Source of the DNA: Microbacterium terregens
Lineage (GTDB): Bacteria > Actinomycetota > Actinomycetes > Actinomycetales > Microbacteriaceae
DNA: 64,000 bases
Assembly (NCBI RefSeq): GCF_039534975.1
Contig: NZ_BAAAWH010000001.1
Location: 434,001-498,000 of the forward strand
Direction of reading: 5' to 3'
The translations under genes and the position numbers were made by a program. Under the pieces are notes generated by a model. It searched no databases, was not told the DNA's origin, and saw only the letters and a program-made list of their open reading frames with translations. This document shows, piece after piece, positions 34,824-42,784 of this stretch (position 1 is its first letter; every line of letters begins with the position of its first letter).

Positions 34824-35192
34824 GTGGCGAAGAAGATCCTGCTCGACGACGGGCGCGCGGCGCTCGCCGCGGTGAGAGCGGCGGCCGCGGCATCCGAGAG
34901 GCCCGCCCGCCCCGATCTGGCGACGGCGGTGCGGTATCTGCTGCAGCTGCTGGTCGAGAAGGCTCCGGGCGGCTCCGTCGAGGTGCGCGTTCCGCCGTTC
35001 GGTGCCGTGCAGGTCATCGAGGGCCCGCGTCACACACGGGGCACGCCGCCGAACGTGGTGGAGACGGACCCCGCGACCTGGATCGCGCTCGCGACGGGTG
35101 AGGAGCAGTGGGCGGATGCCGCGGCATCCGGTCGCATCCTGGCGTCGGGCATCCGCGCTGACCTCACCGATCTTCTGCCCCTGCGCCCCTGA
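34824..35192 (+). CDS. sterol-carrier-like family protein
   Basis: 122 residues. [60 protein letters not shown] follows the SCP2-like pattern (a beta sheet lined pocket, then a helix with W-I-A-L-A-x-G) seen in small actinobacterial proteins annotated as sterol carrier family, often near pur genes. No lipid ligand can be read from the sequence. GTG start with a leaderless promoter. Confidence 0.78.
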   Translation: MAKKILLDDGRAALAAVRAAAAASERPARPDLATAVRYLLQLLVEKAPGGSVEVRVPPFGAVQVIEGPRHTRGTPPNVVETDPATWIALATGEEQWADAAASGRILASGIRADLTDLLPLRP

Positions 35193-35245
35193 CCGCGCGG
35201 CCCGCGGTGCACGGTGTCGCCTTCGCGCACCCCATAGACTCAAGC

Positions 35246-35267
35246 AAGGTAAGGATCACCTAACCTT
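35246..35267. promoter_or_regulatory. DtxR/IdeR-like iron box upstream of the haem operon
   Basis: AAGGTAAGGATCACCTAACCTT is a degenerate palindrome with outer AAGGT/ACCTT arms and inner AGG/CCT, resembling the consensus iron box (TTAGGTTAGCCTAACCTAA). It ends 42 bases before the HtaA-like start, suggesting repression under iron-replete conditions. Confidence 0.7.
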
Positions 35268-35309
35268 GTCGCGCCGAGGCGCGCATCGTCTACGTCCAGG
35301 ATGTGTACC

Positions 35310-36158
35310 GTGCGCACCTCGCAGCTCCCCCGCGGTCTCCCACGGTTCGCCCTGTCCGGAGTCCTCGCGCTCGCCCCCGCCATGCTCGCCCTCCCGGCGG
35401 CGCACGCGGCCGACCCCGCCGCGTGTGCGGTCATTACGGCCGACGCGGTCTGGGGTTTCAAAGAGTCGTTCCGCTCCTACGTCTCCGGCACGATCGCCAA
35501 CGGTCGTTGGGAGACCACCGGCGCAGCCTCGTACGAGACGCCGAACTTCGCGTGGACGGGCGGCACCGGGTGGTACGACCCGCAGACAGGGACCGGATCG
35601 ATCGCGTTCGCCGGCGGCATCCGCTTCACCGGGCATGGCGGACTGCTCGACACGACGGTGCAGAACCCCACCCTCGTGCTCACCGGCCCCCGCACCGCCC
35701 AGGTGCTGCTGGATGTCTCGGGAGTGTCGATGGAGGACGCGCTGTCCGGCGGCACCGAGCGGGACGCGGTGACCCAGGTGCCCTTCATCGACGTCGATCT
35801 CGCCAACGCGACGACCGACTCGTCGGACGCCGGGATCACCATCGCCGTGTCGGCTGCGCCGACGACGATCACCACCGAGGGGTTCGCCGTGTTCGGCGGC
35901 TACGAGGCGGGCTCCGCGTTCGACCCGATCGCGCTCACGGTCTCGGCCGCCTGCCCGCCGGCCGAGACGGCCCCGCCCGCGCCGTCCGCTCCGGTCGGAG
36001 CCGAGGCCGCAGCGACGGATGCCGCGGCTGACGCGGGTCCCGGGTGGATCCCGGGGGCGGTCGGAGGACTCCTCACCGTCGTCGTGGCGGTCGCCGGGTT
36101 CGCGTTCACGCGCCGCGGTCGAACGGGCGGTGGCACGGGCGCGGGCGGAGCAGCGTGA
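35310..36158 (+). CDS. single HtaA-domain haem-binding surface protein
   Basis: 282 residues. A signal peptide (to about Ala-His-Ala-Ala) leads into one HtaA domain: VWGFKESFRSYVSG (about 46-59) and IRFTGHGGLLD (about 104-114) carry the Tyr and His that coordinate haem in Corynebacterium HtaA proteins. An Ala/Pro-rich linker and a C-terminal membrane helix with an Arg tail anchor it. Compared with corynebacteria this one-domain form resembles HtaB. GTG at 35310 is favoured: AGGA lies eight bases upstream, whereas an ATG at 35301 would overlap it. The stop overlaps the hmuT start (GTGA). Confidence 0.87.
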   Translation: MRTSQLPRGLPRFALSGVLALAPAMLALPAAHAADPAACAVITADAVWGFKESFRSYVSGTIANGRWETTGAASYETPNFAWTGGTGWYDPQTGTGSIAFAGGIRFTGHGGLLDTTVQNPTLVLTGPRTAQVLLDVSGVSMEDALSGGTERDAVTQVPFIDVDLANATTDSSDAGITIAVSAAPTTITTEGFAVFGGYEAGSAFDPIALTVSAACPPAETAPPAPSAPVGAEAAATDAAADAGPGWIPGAVGGLLTVVVAVAGFAFTRRGRTGGGTGAGGAA

Positions 36159-37261
36159 GGTCGTCGCGCGCGGGGATCGCACTGCTCCTAGCCGCGATGC
36201 TCGGACTCGCGGCCTGCAGTGCTCCGGCCCCTGGCTCCGAGCCCGTCGCTGCGGCGACCGACATCCCACGGGTGCCCCTGAGCGAGCTGACCGCATCGGC
36301 CGACCCGCGCGCGCTCGAGGGGCCGTCGACCGCGATCCTCGGCGACGCGGCCATCGTGCCCGTCCTCGCCGATCCGGCTCAGGCCCTGCCTGCGACGGTT
36401 CTGTCGAGGGATGCCGCGGGCGACGTCGGAACCGTCGTCGCGGACACCTCGCGGGTCATCGCCATGGACCTGTCCGGATCCCTCGCCGCGACGGTCTGGG
36501 GGCTCGGATTCGGTGACACCCTGGTCGGCCGGGACGTGTCGACGACCATCCCCGGCACCGAGGATCTGCCCATCGTCACGACGGGCGGTCACACCGTCAA
36601 CGCCGAGTCGATCATCGCGCTCGCGCCGACACTCGTGCTCACCGATGGCAGCGTCGGTCCCCGCGATGTCGTCGAGCAGCTGCGCGACGTGGGCATCACC
36701 GTCGTGTTCGTGGAGAACACGGCGTCCTTCGACGGTGCCGCGCAGCTCGCCCGCGATGTCGCCGCGGTGTTCGCGGCCCCCGAAGCGGGCGAACTGCTCG
36801 CCGCGCAGATCGCCGGCGATGTGGCGACCGCGCGCTCGGAGATCGCACGGCTCGCGCCGAGCGGCGAGGACCGGCTTCGCATCGTCTTCCTGTACCTGCG
36901 CGGGGCGGCCGGCGTGTACTACCTCTTCGGCCAGGAGTCCGGCGCCGATGACCTCATCGCCGGCCTGGGCGGCGTCGACGTCGCCGGTGAGCTGGGCTGG
37001 AGGGGCATGCAGCCGCTCACCGACGAGGCGATGCTCGCCGCCGATCCCGACCTCATCCTCGTCATGACCGGAGGACTGGACTCCGTCGGCGGGGTGGACG
37101 CACTTCTGGAATCCAAGCCCGCGATCGCGTTGACCCGCGCCGGCGAGCGCCGCCGCATCGTCGACATGGCCGACGGCCAGATCCTCTCGTTCGGGCCGCG
37201 ATCGGCTTCGGTGCTGGACGCACTCGCCCGGGCGGTCTACGCCCCGGCGGCAGGCTCATGA
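36155..37261 (+). CDS. hmuT: haem ABC transporter substrate-binding lipoprotein
   Basis: 368 residues. A short signal with lipobox Leu-Ala-Ala-Cys puts the lipidated Cys at about residue 21. The body is a cobalamin/siderophore/haem binding fold: SRVIAMDLSGSLAATVWGLG, GGHTVNAESIIALAPTLVL (a candidate haem-ligand His) and GVYYLFGQESGADDLIAGLGG (candidate Tyr). It passes haem from the HtaA proteins to HmuU. GTG start overlaps the preceding stop; its own stop overlaps hmuU (ATGA). Confidence 0.9.
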   Translation: MRSSRAGIALLLAAMLGLAACSAPAPGSEPVAAATDIPRVPLSELTASADPRALEGPSTAILGDAAIVPVLADPAQALPATVLSRDAAGDVGTVVADTSRVIAMDLSGSLAATVWGLGFGDTLVGRDVSTTIPGTEDLPIVTTGGHTVNAESIIALAPTLVLTDGSVGPRDVVEQLRDVGITVVFVENTASFDGAAQLARDVAAVFAAPEAGELLAAQIAGDVATARSEIARLAPSGEDRLRIVFLYLRGAAGVYYLFGQESGADDLIAGLGGVDVAGELGWRGMQPLTDEAMLAADPDLILVMTGGLDSVGGVDALLESKPAIALTRAGERRRIVDMADGQILSFGPRSASVLDALARAVYAPAAGS

Positions 37262-38319
37262 CGCGGGCGCCGGCGTTCTGGACCGCAGCGACCCCGCGTC
37301 TGGTGGTCTGCGTCGTCGTCGCCGTGCTCCTCGTCGTGGGCATCCTCCTCTCCACGGGTCTCGGCCAACTGCCGATCGGGCCCCGTGAGGTCATCGGCTC
37401 CGTCCTGCGTGCGCTGGGGATCGACAACGCGTGGGCCCCCGATCAGCGGCTCATCGAACAGACGCTGTGGCAGATCCGGTTCCCGCGCGTGGTCATGTCC
37501 CTCCTCGTGGGAGGCCTGCTCGCCGTCGCGGGAGCGGTCATGCAGGCGATCTTCGGCAACCCGCTCGCCGAGCCCGGCGTCGTGGGCGTGTCATCCGGTG
37601 CGGCCCTGGGTGCGGCCGCCGCGATCACGCTGGGCGTCACCTCCCTGGGGTCGTGGTCCACGGCCGCGTTCGCCTTCGCCGGCGGGCTCGCGGCGACGCT
37701 GGTCGTGTATGCCACCTCCCGCGCTCAGGGGCGCACCGAGTCGGTCACGCTGATCCTCACCGGCATCGCGGTCAATGCGTTCGCGGGGGCTCTGCTCGCC
37801 CTGCTGATGTTCGCCGGCGACACCGCCTCGCGCGAGCAGATCGTGTTCTGGCAGCTGGGGTCGATGAACGGCTCCCGCTGGATGGAAGTGCTGCTCGTGG
37901 CGATCGTGGGACTCGTCGCGACCGTCCTCACCGTCGTACTCGCGCGCCGATACGACCTGCTCGCCCTCGGCGACCGGACCGCCGCGCACCTGGGCGTCCG
38001 TGTCGAACGGCTGCGACTCGTCTCGATCGTCCTCGTCGCGCTGCTGACCGGCGTCGCCGTCGCGTTCGTCGGGATCATCGCGTTCGTCGGGCTCGTCGTC
38101 CCACACATCATGCGGATGCTGGTCGGCCCCGCCAACCGCCCCCTCATCCTGCTGTCATTCCTCGGCGGTGCCACGGTCCTCGTCTACGCGGACCTGCTCG
38201 CCCGGACACTCGTGCCCTCCGCAGACCTGCCGATCGGCATCCTCACCGCACTCGTCGGCGGTCCCTTCTTCTACTGGCTCATCCGGCGCAATCGACGGGG
38301 AGCCGGAGGATGGGCGTGA
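37258..38319 (+). CDS. hmuU: haem ABC transporter permease
   Basis: 353 residues, FecCD/BtuC family, about ten membrane helices. Typical segments are LPIGPREV, PRVVMSLLVGGLLAVAGAVMQ, NPLAEPGVVGVSSGAALGA, and FVGLVVPHIMRMLVGP, whose Gly-containing loop meets the ATPase. It works as a dimer with HmuV. Coupled by four-base overlaps to both neighbours. Confidence 0.94.
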   Translation: MTRAPAFWTAATPRLVVCVVVAVLLVVGILLSTGLGQLPIGPREVIGSVLRALGIDNAWAPDQRLIEQTLWQIRFPRVVMSLLVGGLLAVAGAVMQAIFGNPLAEPGVVGVSSGAALGAAAAITLGVTSLGSWSTAAFAFAGGLAATLVVYATSRAQGRTESVTLILTGIAVNAFAGALLALLMFAGDTASREQIVFWQLGSMNGSRWMEVLLVAIVGLVATVLTVVLARRYDLLALGDRTAAHLGVRVERLRLVSIVLVALLTGVAVAFVGIIAFVGLVVPHIMRMLVGPANRPLILLSFLGGATVLVYADLLARTLVPSADLPIGILTALVGGPFFYWLIRRNRRGAGGWA

Positions 38320-39089
38320 GTCGCGCGGCGTTCGCTGTCCACGGCGTCGGCTACGCCGTCGGCGACGCGCGCATCCTCGAGGACGTCACACTCCGGATCC
38401 GCTACGGGCGCCTTCTGGCTCTCGTCGGCCCCAACGGTGCGGGCAAGTCGAGTCTGCTCGGCGTCCTGACCGGCGATCGACGCGCCACGGCCGGCCGGGT
38501 GCTGCTGGACGACCGCCCGCTCGCCGACTGGGCCCCCCGTCGCCTGAGCCGGATGCGCGCCGTCCTCACGCAGTCCAACCAGGTCGCCTTCTCCTTCACC
38601 GCCCGCGAGGTCGTGGAGATGGGCCGGGCGCCCTGGATCGGGACCGATCGCGCCGGGGCTGACGCCGCGATCATCGCGCTGTCGCTGGCACAGGCCGACG
38701 TCGCACGCCTGGCGGGGCGCACCTACCCCTCGCTGTCGGGGGGAGAGAAGGCTCGCGTGTCGCTCGCGCGCGTGCTCGCGCAGGACACTCCGATCGTGCT
38801 GCTGGATGAACCGACGGCGGCACTGGACCTGCGTCACCAAGAGGACGTTCTGCGCATCGCCCGTGATCTGGCGCGGGCGGGTCGCGCGGTCGTCGTCGTG
38901 CTCCATGACCTCTCGCTCGCCGGCGCGTACGCCGACGACATCGCGATGATGCACCACGGCCGCATCGTCGCGCACGGCTCGCCCGAGGCGGTCCTCACCG
39001 AGCAGCGCGTCGCCGCGGTGTACGACACGCCCGTGCGGGTGCTCCGCGATCCTGACACGGGCCGGCCCATCGTCCTCCCGCGCCGCTGA
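38316..39089 (+). CDS. hmuV: haem ABC transporter ATP-binding protein
   Basis: 257 residues. Walker A GPNGAGKSS, signature LSGGEKARVSLAR, Walker B IVLLDEPTAALDLR and the switch His in VVLHDLSLA are all intact. An ATG at 38310 is in frame but sits on the GGAGGA ribosome site; GTG at 38316 is five bases from it and gives the same GTGA overlap as the other junctions in this operon, so it is chosen. Confidence 0.93.
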   Translation: MSRAAFAVHGVGYAVGDARILEDVTLRIRYGRLLALVGPNGAGKSSLLGVLTGDRRATAGRVLLDDRPLADWAPRRLSRMRAVLTQSNQVAFSFTAREVVEMGRAPWIGTDRAGADAAIIALSLAQADVARLAGRTYPSLSGGEKARVSLARVLAQDTPIVLLDEPTAALDLRHQEDVLRIARDLARAGRAVVVVLHDLSLAGAYADDIAMMHHGRIVAHGSPEAVLTEQRVAAVYDTPVRVLRDPDTGRPIVLPRR

Positions 39090-39128
39090 GCCGGTACAGC
39101 GCGTTCACGGCGGGGTCACAGGTACTAG

Positions 39129-39147
39129 TAAGGTAAGCCTAAGCTAA
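39129..39147. promoter_or_regulatory. DtxR/IdeR-like iron box before the double-HtaA gene
   Basis: TAAGGTAAGCCTAAGCTAA matches the 19-bp consensus TTAGGTTAGCCTAACCTAA at 16 positions. It lies in the 104-base gap after hmuV, so the last gene has its own iron-controlled promoter in addition to any read-through. Confidence 0.8.
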
Positions 39148-39193
39148 CTACCCGCGCCGATTGCGTGCACCCCGACCCGTGGAGGACGACACC

Positions 39194-41542
39194 GTGAGAA
39201 GAAACCGAAAGGCGTCGCTCCGGCAGGCGCTGGCGACCGTGCTGACCGGCGCGCTCATCGCGACGGCGGCACTCGTCGGCGTGGCCGCGCCCGCGCAGGC
39301 TGCCGGAGCGGACGCCGCGGCGTCGGCGCTCTCGTGGGGATTCAAATCCAGCTGGCGCAGCTACGTCGCCAACTTCGGCGGGACCGCGACCGCCTCCGGC
39401 GGGGCGATGTCGAACGACAGCGGCTACACCTGGTCCCCTGCGGCCGCCAGCTTCGACCCGGGCGCTGCCGAGGGCTCGGTCCAGTTCGGCGGGAGCGTGC
39501 AGTTCGCCGTTCCCTCGCACGGCATCGACATCGCGGTCACCGACCCGCGGGTGGACTTCGCGGGAGGCGCGGGCAGCGTGTACTGGTCGGCCGGCAGCGG
39601 CGGCGCCGTAGTTCTCGGCGCGACGATCTCCTCCGTCTCGGTCAGCACGCCGACGACCGGAGCGGAATCCACGGTGACGCTCACCGGGTCCGGCGTAGCC
39701 TTCACCGCTGACGGGGCCGCGGCCTTCGGAGGCTCCTACGCCGCCGGCGACGCGATGGACGACCTGGGCTTCTCGCTCACTTACGACGCCCCCGTCGCCG
39801 CGCCGACCGGGACATCGACCTCGCTCTCCGTCGCACCCGCCGGCGCATCCGTCGCCGGCGCCGAGATCCTGTTGACCGCGACGGTGGCCCCGGCCGCCGC
39901 AGGGTCGGTCACGTTCTTCGACTCGGGCAGCCCGCTGGGGGCGCCGGTGGTGGTCACCGCCGGCACCGCGACGTTCGCCGTCCACCCGGCCACGGCGGCC
40001 GCTCACGGGTTCAGTGCGACGTTCGCCCCGACGGATGCCGCGGCCTTCACCGGTTCGGCGTCCGCAACCGTCCCGCACACCGTGACGGCTGAGCCGGCGC
40101 AGCCCGGGCAGCCGGTCCTCGACCCGTCGATCGCGGTGTTCCTCGCCGACGGTGTGACGCCGTACACCGGGCAGCCGGTGTACACGGACGACGCGCTCGT
40201 GGTCCGTGGGAGCGGATTCGACCCCACCGCGAACGTCGGCGGTCGCGGGGTCCCCATCCCGAACACCCTGCCACAGGGCACCTACGTCGTCCTGGGCTCC
40301 TTCCTGGATGCGTGGAAGCCCTCGGCATCGGCCGCCAGCGGCACGCGCAAGGTGGTCTCGCAGGTGTGGGCGCTCGCCGAATCCGTGCTCGACCAGGTGC
40401 CCGTTCAGTACCAGGGCGCGATCCGCGCGCAGTGGACCGAACTGTCGGAGGACGGCGCGTTCTCGGCGACGCTCACGGCGCAGGACTTCGCATCGGGCCT
40501 CGCCGACGGCAACTGGGGCGTGTACACGTACGGCGCCGGCGGTGTCTCGAACGCGACTCAGGAACGGTCGGTCGCAGTGGACTACGTGGGGGATCGTCCC
40601 GGCGCCGGTGCGGCGATCCGCCTGAACGCCGACTCGGTCCCGCAGGGCGGTGCCCTCACCGTCGATGGCGTGGGATTCCCCGCCGGTCAGACCGTGACGG
40701 TGACGATGAACTCGGAGCCGATCACGCTGGGCGCGGCTGCCGCGGACGACAGCGGGGCGTTCAGCGTCACGGGGTCGATCCCCGCGTCATTCGCACCGGG
40801 CGTGCACACCGTGGTCGCCACGGCGGGAGATCTCAGCGCGTCGGCTCCGGTGACCGTCACTGCGACGGCGATCGTGCCCGTCCCACCTGCGCCGGCGGCA
40901 TCGGCCGAACCGGCGTGCGTCGCGCGCGCCGTCTCGGGCGCGAGCATCGAGTGGGGCGTGAAGCAGAGCTTCCGCGACTACATCGCGGGCGGCATCGCGA
41001 AGGGCTCGTTCTTGGGCGGCTGGGGCTCCGGCTCCGGTTCATACAACACGCAGGACGACCGCGGCCGCGTGAGCTTCGGCGGGTCCATGTCCTTCACCGG
41101 ACACGGGGGAACGCTCGACATCACGATCTCCAACCCGCGCATCCAGGTTCACAGCGCGAATTCCGCGTCCCTGATCGTGGGGGTGCAGTCGACGGCGTAC
41201 AACGGCTCTCCGGGGATCGAGTCGAGCAGTGTGGTGTTCGCGACCCTGTCGCTGCCCGCGGCCGCGGAGACCGGCTCGCGTATCGGCTGGAACAACGCGG
41301 CGGCCACCCTGACCGCGGCCGGAGCCGACGCCTTCGCGGGGTTTTACACCGCCGGCACGGCGCTGGATCCGGTGACCTTCTCCTTCCCGCTGGGAGCCGA
41401 GGTCCCGTGCGACGCGGCGACGTCCGCCGCGCTCGCCGCCACCGGCGGCGAGGCGCCCGTGGATGCGCTCTGGCTGGGTGTCGGAATGCTCGTCCTCGGC
41501 GCCGGCGTGTACGTCATGCGCCGCCGGACCGCGCGGGTCTGA
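39194..41542 (+). CDS. double HtaA-domain surface protein with Ig-like middle and LAxTG anchor
   Basis: 782 residues. Signal peptide (to about Pro-Ala-Gln-Ala-Ala), HtaA domain one with LSWGFKSSWRSYVANF (about 45-60), an Ig-like module (about 200-300: SLSVAPAGASVAGAEILLTA), a middle region with a second beta-rich module (LNADSVPQGGALTVDGVGF), HtaA domain two (about 575-735: IEWGVKQSFRDYIAGG and FTGHGGTLDI), then a Leu-Ala-Ala-Thr-Gly-Gly motif near residue 747, a hydrophobic helix and an Arg tail. That order is a cell-wall sorting signal of the LAxTG class. It probably binds haem or haemoproteins at the wall and hands haem inward. GTG with GGAGGA seven bases upstream. Confidence 0.88.
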   Translation: MRRNRKASLRQALATVLTGALIATAALVGVAAPAQAAGADAAASALSWGFKSSWRSYVANFGGTATASGGAMSNDSGYTWSPAAASFDPGAAEGSVQFGGSVQFAVPSHGIDIAVTDPRVDFAGGAGSVYWSAGSGGAVVLGATISSVSVSTPTTGAESTVTLTGSGVAFTADGAAAFGGSYAAGDAMDDLGFSLTYDAPVAAPTGTSTSLSVAPAGASVAGAEILLTATVAPAAAGSVTFFDSGSPLGAPVVVTAGTATFAVHPATAAAHGFSATFAPTDAAAFTGSASATVPHTVTAEPAQPGQPVLDPSIAVFLADGVTPYTGQPVYTDDALVVRGSGFDPTANVGGRGVPIPNTLPQGTYVVLGSFLDAWKPSASAASGTRKVVSQVWALAESVLDQVPVQYQGAIRAQWTELSEDGAFSATLTAQDFASGLADGNWGVYTYGAGGVSNATQERSVAVDYVGDRPGAGAAIRLNADSVPQGGALTVDGVGFPAGQTVTVTMNSEPITLGAAAADDSGAFSVTGSIPASFAPGVHTVVATAGDLSASAPVTVTATAIVPVPPAPAASAEPACVARAVSGASIEWGVKQSFRDYIAGGIAKGSFLGGWGSGSGSYNTQDDRGRVSFGGSMSFTGHGGTLDITISNPRIQVHSANSASLIVGVQSTAYNGSPGIESSSVVFATLSLPAAAETGSRIGWNNAAATLTAAGADAFAGFYTAGTALDPVTFSFPLGAEVPCDAATSAALAATGGEAPVDALWLGVGMLVLGAGVYVMRRRTARV

Positions 41543-41548
41543 TCCGGG

Positions 41549-41584
41549 ACAGGGGTGCCCCGCTCATCAGCGGGGGACCCCTGT
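41549..41584 (+). terminator. strong hairpin after the haem-uptake cluster
   Basis: ACAGGGGT-g-CCCCGCT pairs with AGCGGGG-g-ACCCCTGT around a CATC loop: a 15-bp stem with one bulge pair, seven bases after the double-HtaA stop. It closes the haem operon. Confidence 0.8.
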
Positions 41585-41633
41585 GCCGGCGTTCGCGGCG
41601 CGTGCACCGACGCCGGACGGCCCGGTCGGGTGA

Positions 41634-41639
41634 GACAAT
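41634..41639 (+). promoter_or_regulatory. -10 hexamer of a leaderless promoter (small membrane protein B)
   Basis: GACAAT ends 6 bases before the ATG at 41646. Confidence 0.45.
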
Positions 41640-41645
41640 GGACGT

Positions 41646-42035
41646 ATGGCCGAACCGGCGCAGACTCCCGAACCGGATGCCACGGCATCCCCCCCGACGG
41701 ACGCACAGCGAGACCCGCACGCGACGGTGGCACCCCGCGTGGAGACGGTGCGCGTACGGCGCGCGCCCAAGTATGCGGTGTTCCTGATCGCCGGGGCCGG
41801 CCTCGGCCTGCTGGTCGCGCTCATCCTCACCTTCGCCTCCGACGGCACCGCCGACACCAGCCCGAATACGGGCATGATCTACTCGCAGGGGCAGGTTTTC
41901 GGGTTCCTCGCGCTGATCTGCATCACCGCGGGCCTGGTCGTCGGCGCTGTGACCGCGCTGATCCTCGATCGCGTTCTCGCCCGCCGCACGCGCGAAGTGA
42001 CCGTGGACCGCGAGACGATCCACGTCGAGGACTGA
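41646..42035 (+). CDS. small two-helix membrane protein B
   Basis: 129 residues. A Pro/Thr/Asp-rich N-terminal tail, helix one YAVFLIAGAGLGLLVALILTF, a short polar loop with SPNTGMIYSQGQ, helix two FLALICITAGLVVGAVTALIL, and an acidic end VDRETIHVED. Paralogue of the protein at 34359-34778. It lies beside purM but on the far side of a convergent gene. Function unknown. Confidence 0.8.
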   Translation: MAEPAQTPEPDATASPPTDAQRDPHATVAPRVETVRVRRAPKYAVFLIAGAGLGLLVALILTFASDGTADTSPNTGMIYSQGQVFGFLALICITAGLVVGAVTALILDRVLARRTREVTVDRETIHVED

Positions 42036-42040
42036 CGCCG

Positions 42041-42652
42041 CTACGCGAGCTCGGCGATGATCGGGTGGATCGCCGCGTCGAACGCGACGACGTCGCCGCG
42101 CAGGCTGTCGGTCACCGCGATGGTGAGCGACCCGATCCACCACACGCCGCGCTGGGCCAACGGCAGCACCTGCACGTTGAGTTCGAACGAGTGCGCCCGG
42201 CGACCCACCTGGCGCTCGTGCTCGGCGATCGCGCTCGCATAGGCGCGGTACGAGACGCCCGGTTTGGCGGCGGCATCCTTGCGGTATCGCTCGTGGGCGG
42301 ACTGCGAGAACGCCAGCGCTTCGGCGGCGTACGGGGTTATCGCCTCGCGCAGCACCTCTGACCCCTCAGCGGGCAGCGCGACCAGCGTCTCGAATCCGTC
42401 GACCAGCTCGAGCGGCACCGGCGAGGGATGCGCGGTCGGCTCGACCGTCATGGCCCAGAACTCGCGCCACTGGCGTTCCAGAAGCGCCTGCGCGTCCTCG
42501 GAGCGGTCGTTCACCCGCGCGGGGATGCCGCGCAGATGCGGCAGCTCATCGGGGGAGCGGATCCCCAGAACCTGCCGCAGATAGAGCGCAAGCAGGACCG
42601 GCTGGCCCGCGTCCTCGCGGATCAGCCACTCCGGAGCACCACCACCGCCCAT
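42041..42652 (-). CDS. conserved hypothetical cytoplasmic protein
   Basis: 203 residues, soluble, no signal or membrane segment. I do not recognise the family. It starts with a Gly run (GGGGAPEWLIREDAGQPVLLALYL), has W-R-E-F-W-A-M-T-V-E-P-T in the middle and ends with a beta-rich WWIGSLTIAVTDS. Codon use fits its neighbours, and TAGACT lies 6 bases before the ATG, so it is very likely a real gene. It ends only five bases from the convergent small membrane protein. Confidence 0.72.
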   Translation of the reverse strand: MGGGGAPEWLIREDAGQPVLLALYLRQVLGIRSPDELPHLRGIPARVNDRSEDAQALLERQWREFWAMTVEPTAHPSPVPLELVDGFETLVALPAEGSEVLREAITPYAAEALAFSQSAHERYRKDAAAKPGVSYRAYASAIAEHERQVGRRAHSFELNVQVLPLAQRGVWWIGSLTIAVTDSLRGDVVAFDAAIHPIIAELA

Positions 42653-42658
42653 GGCTCA

Positions 42659-42664
42659 AGTCTA
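42659..42664 (-). promoter_or_regulatory. -10 hexamer of a leaderless promoter (hypothetical)
   Basis: TAGACT on the minus strand, ending 6 bases before the ATG at 42652. Confidence 0.5.
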
Positions 42665-42772
42665 CGGCGGGTTGCCGACACCCGCCCGGTGAGCTCGCGG
42701 ACGGGCGCGCGGCGGGAACGCGCGCAGCGGGGATCCGCCGGGCATCGGGGATCCGCTCAGCCGGGCCGCCGG

Positions 42773-42778
42773 TAGGCT
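42773..42778 (+). promoter_or_regulatory. -10 hexamer of a leaderless promoter (purM-purF)
   Basis: TAGGCT ends 6 bases before the GTG start of purM, the same hexamer and spacing as purD. Confidence 0.55.
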
Positions 42779-42784
42779 GGGATC

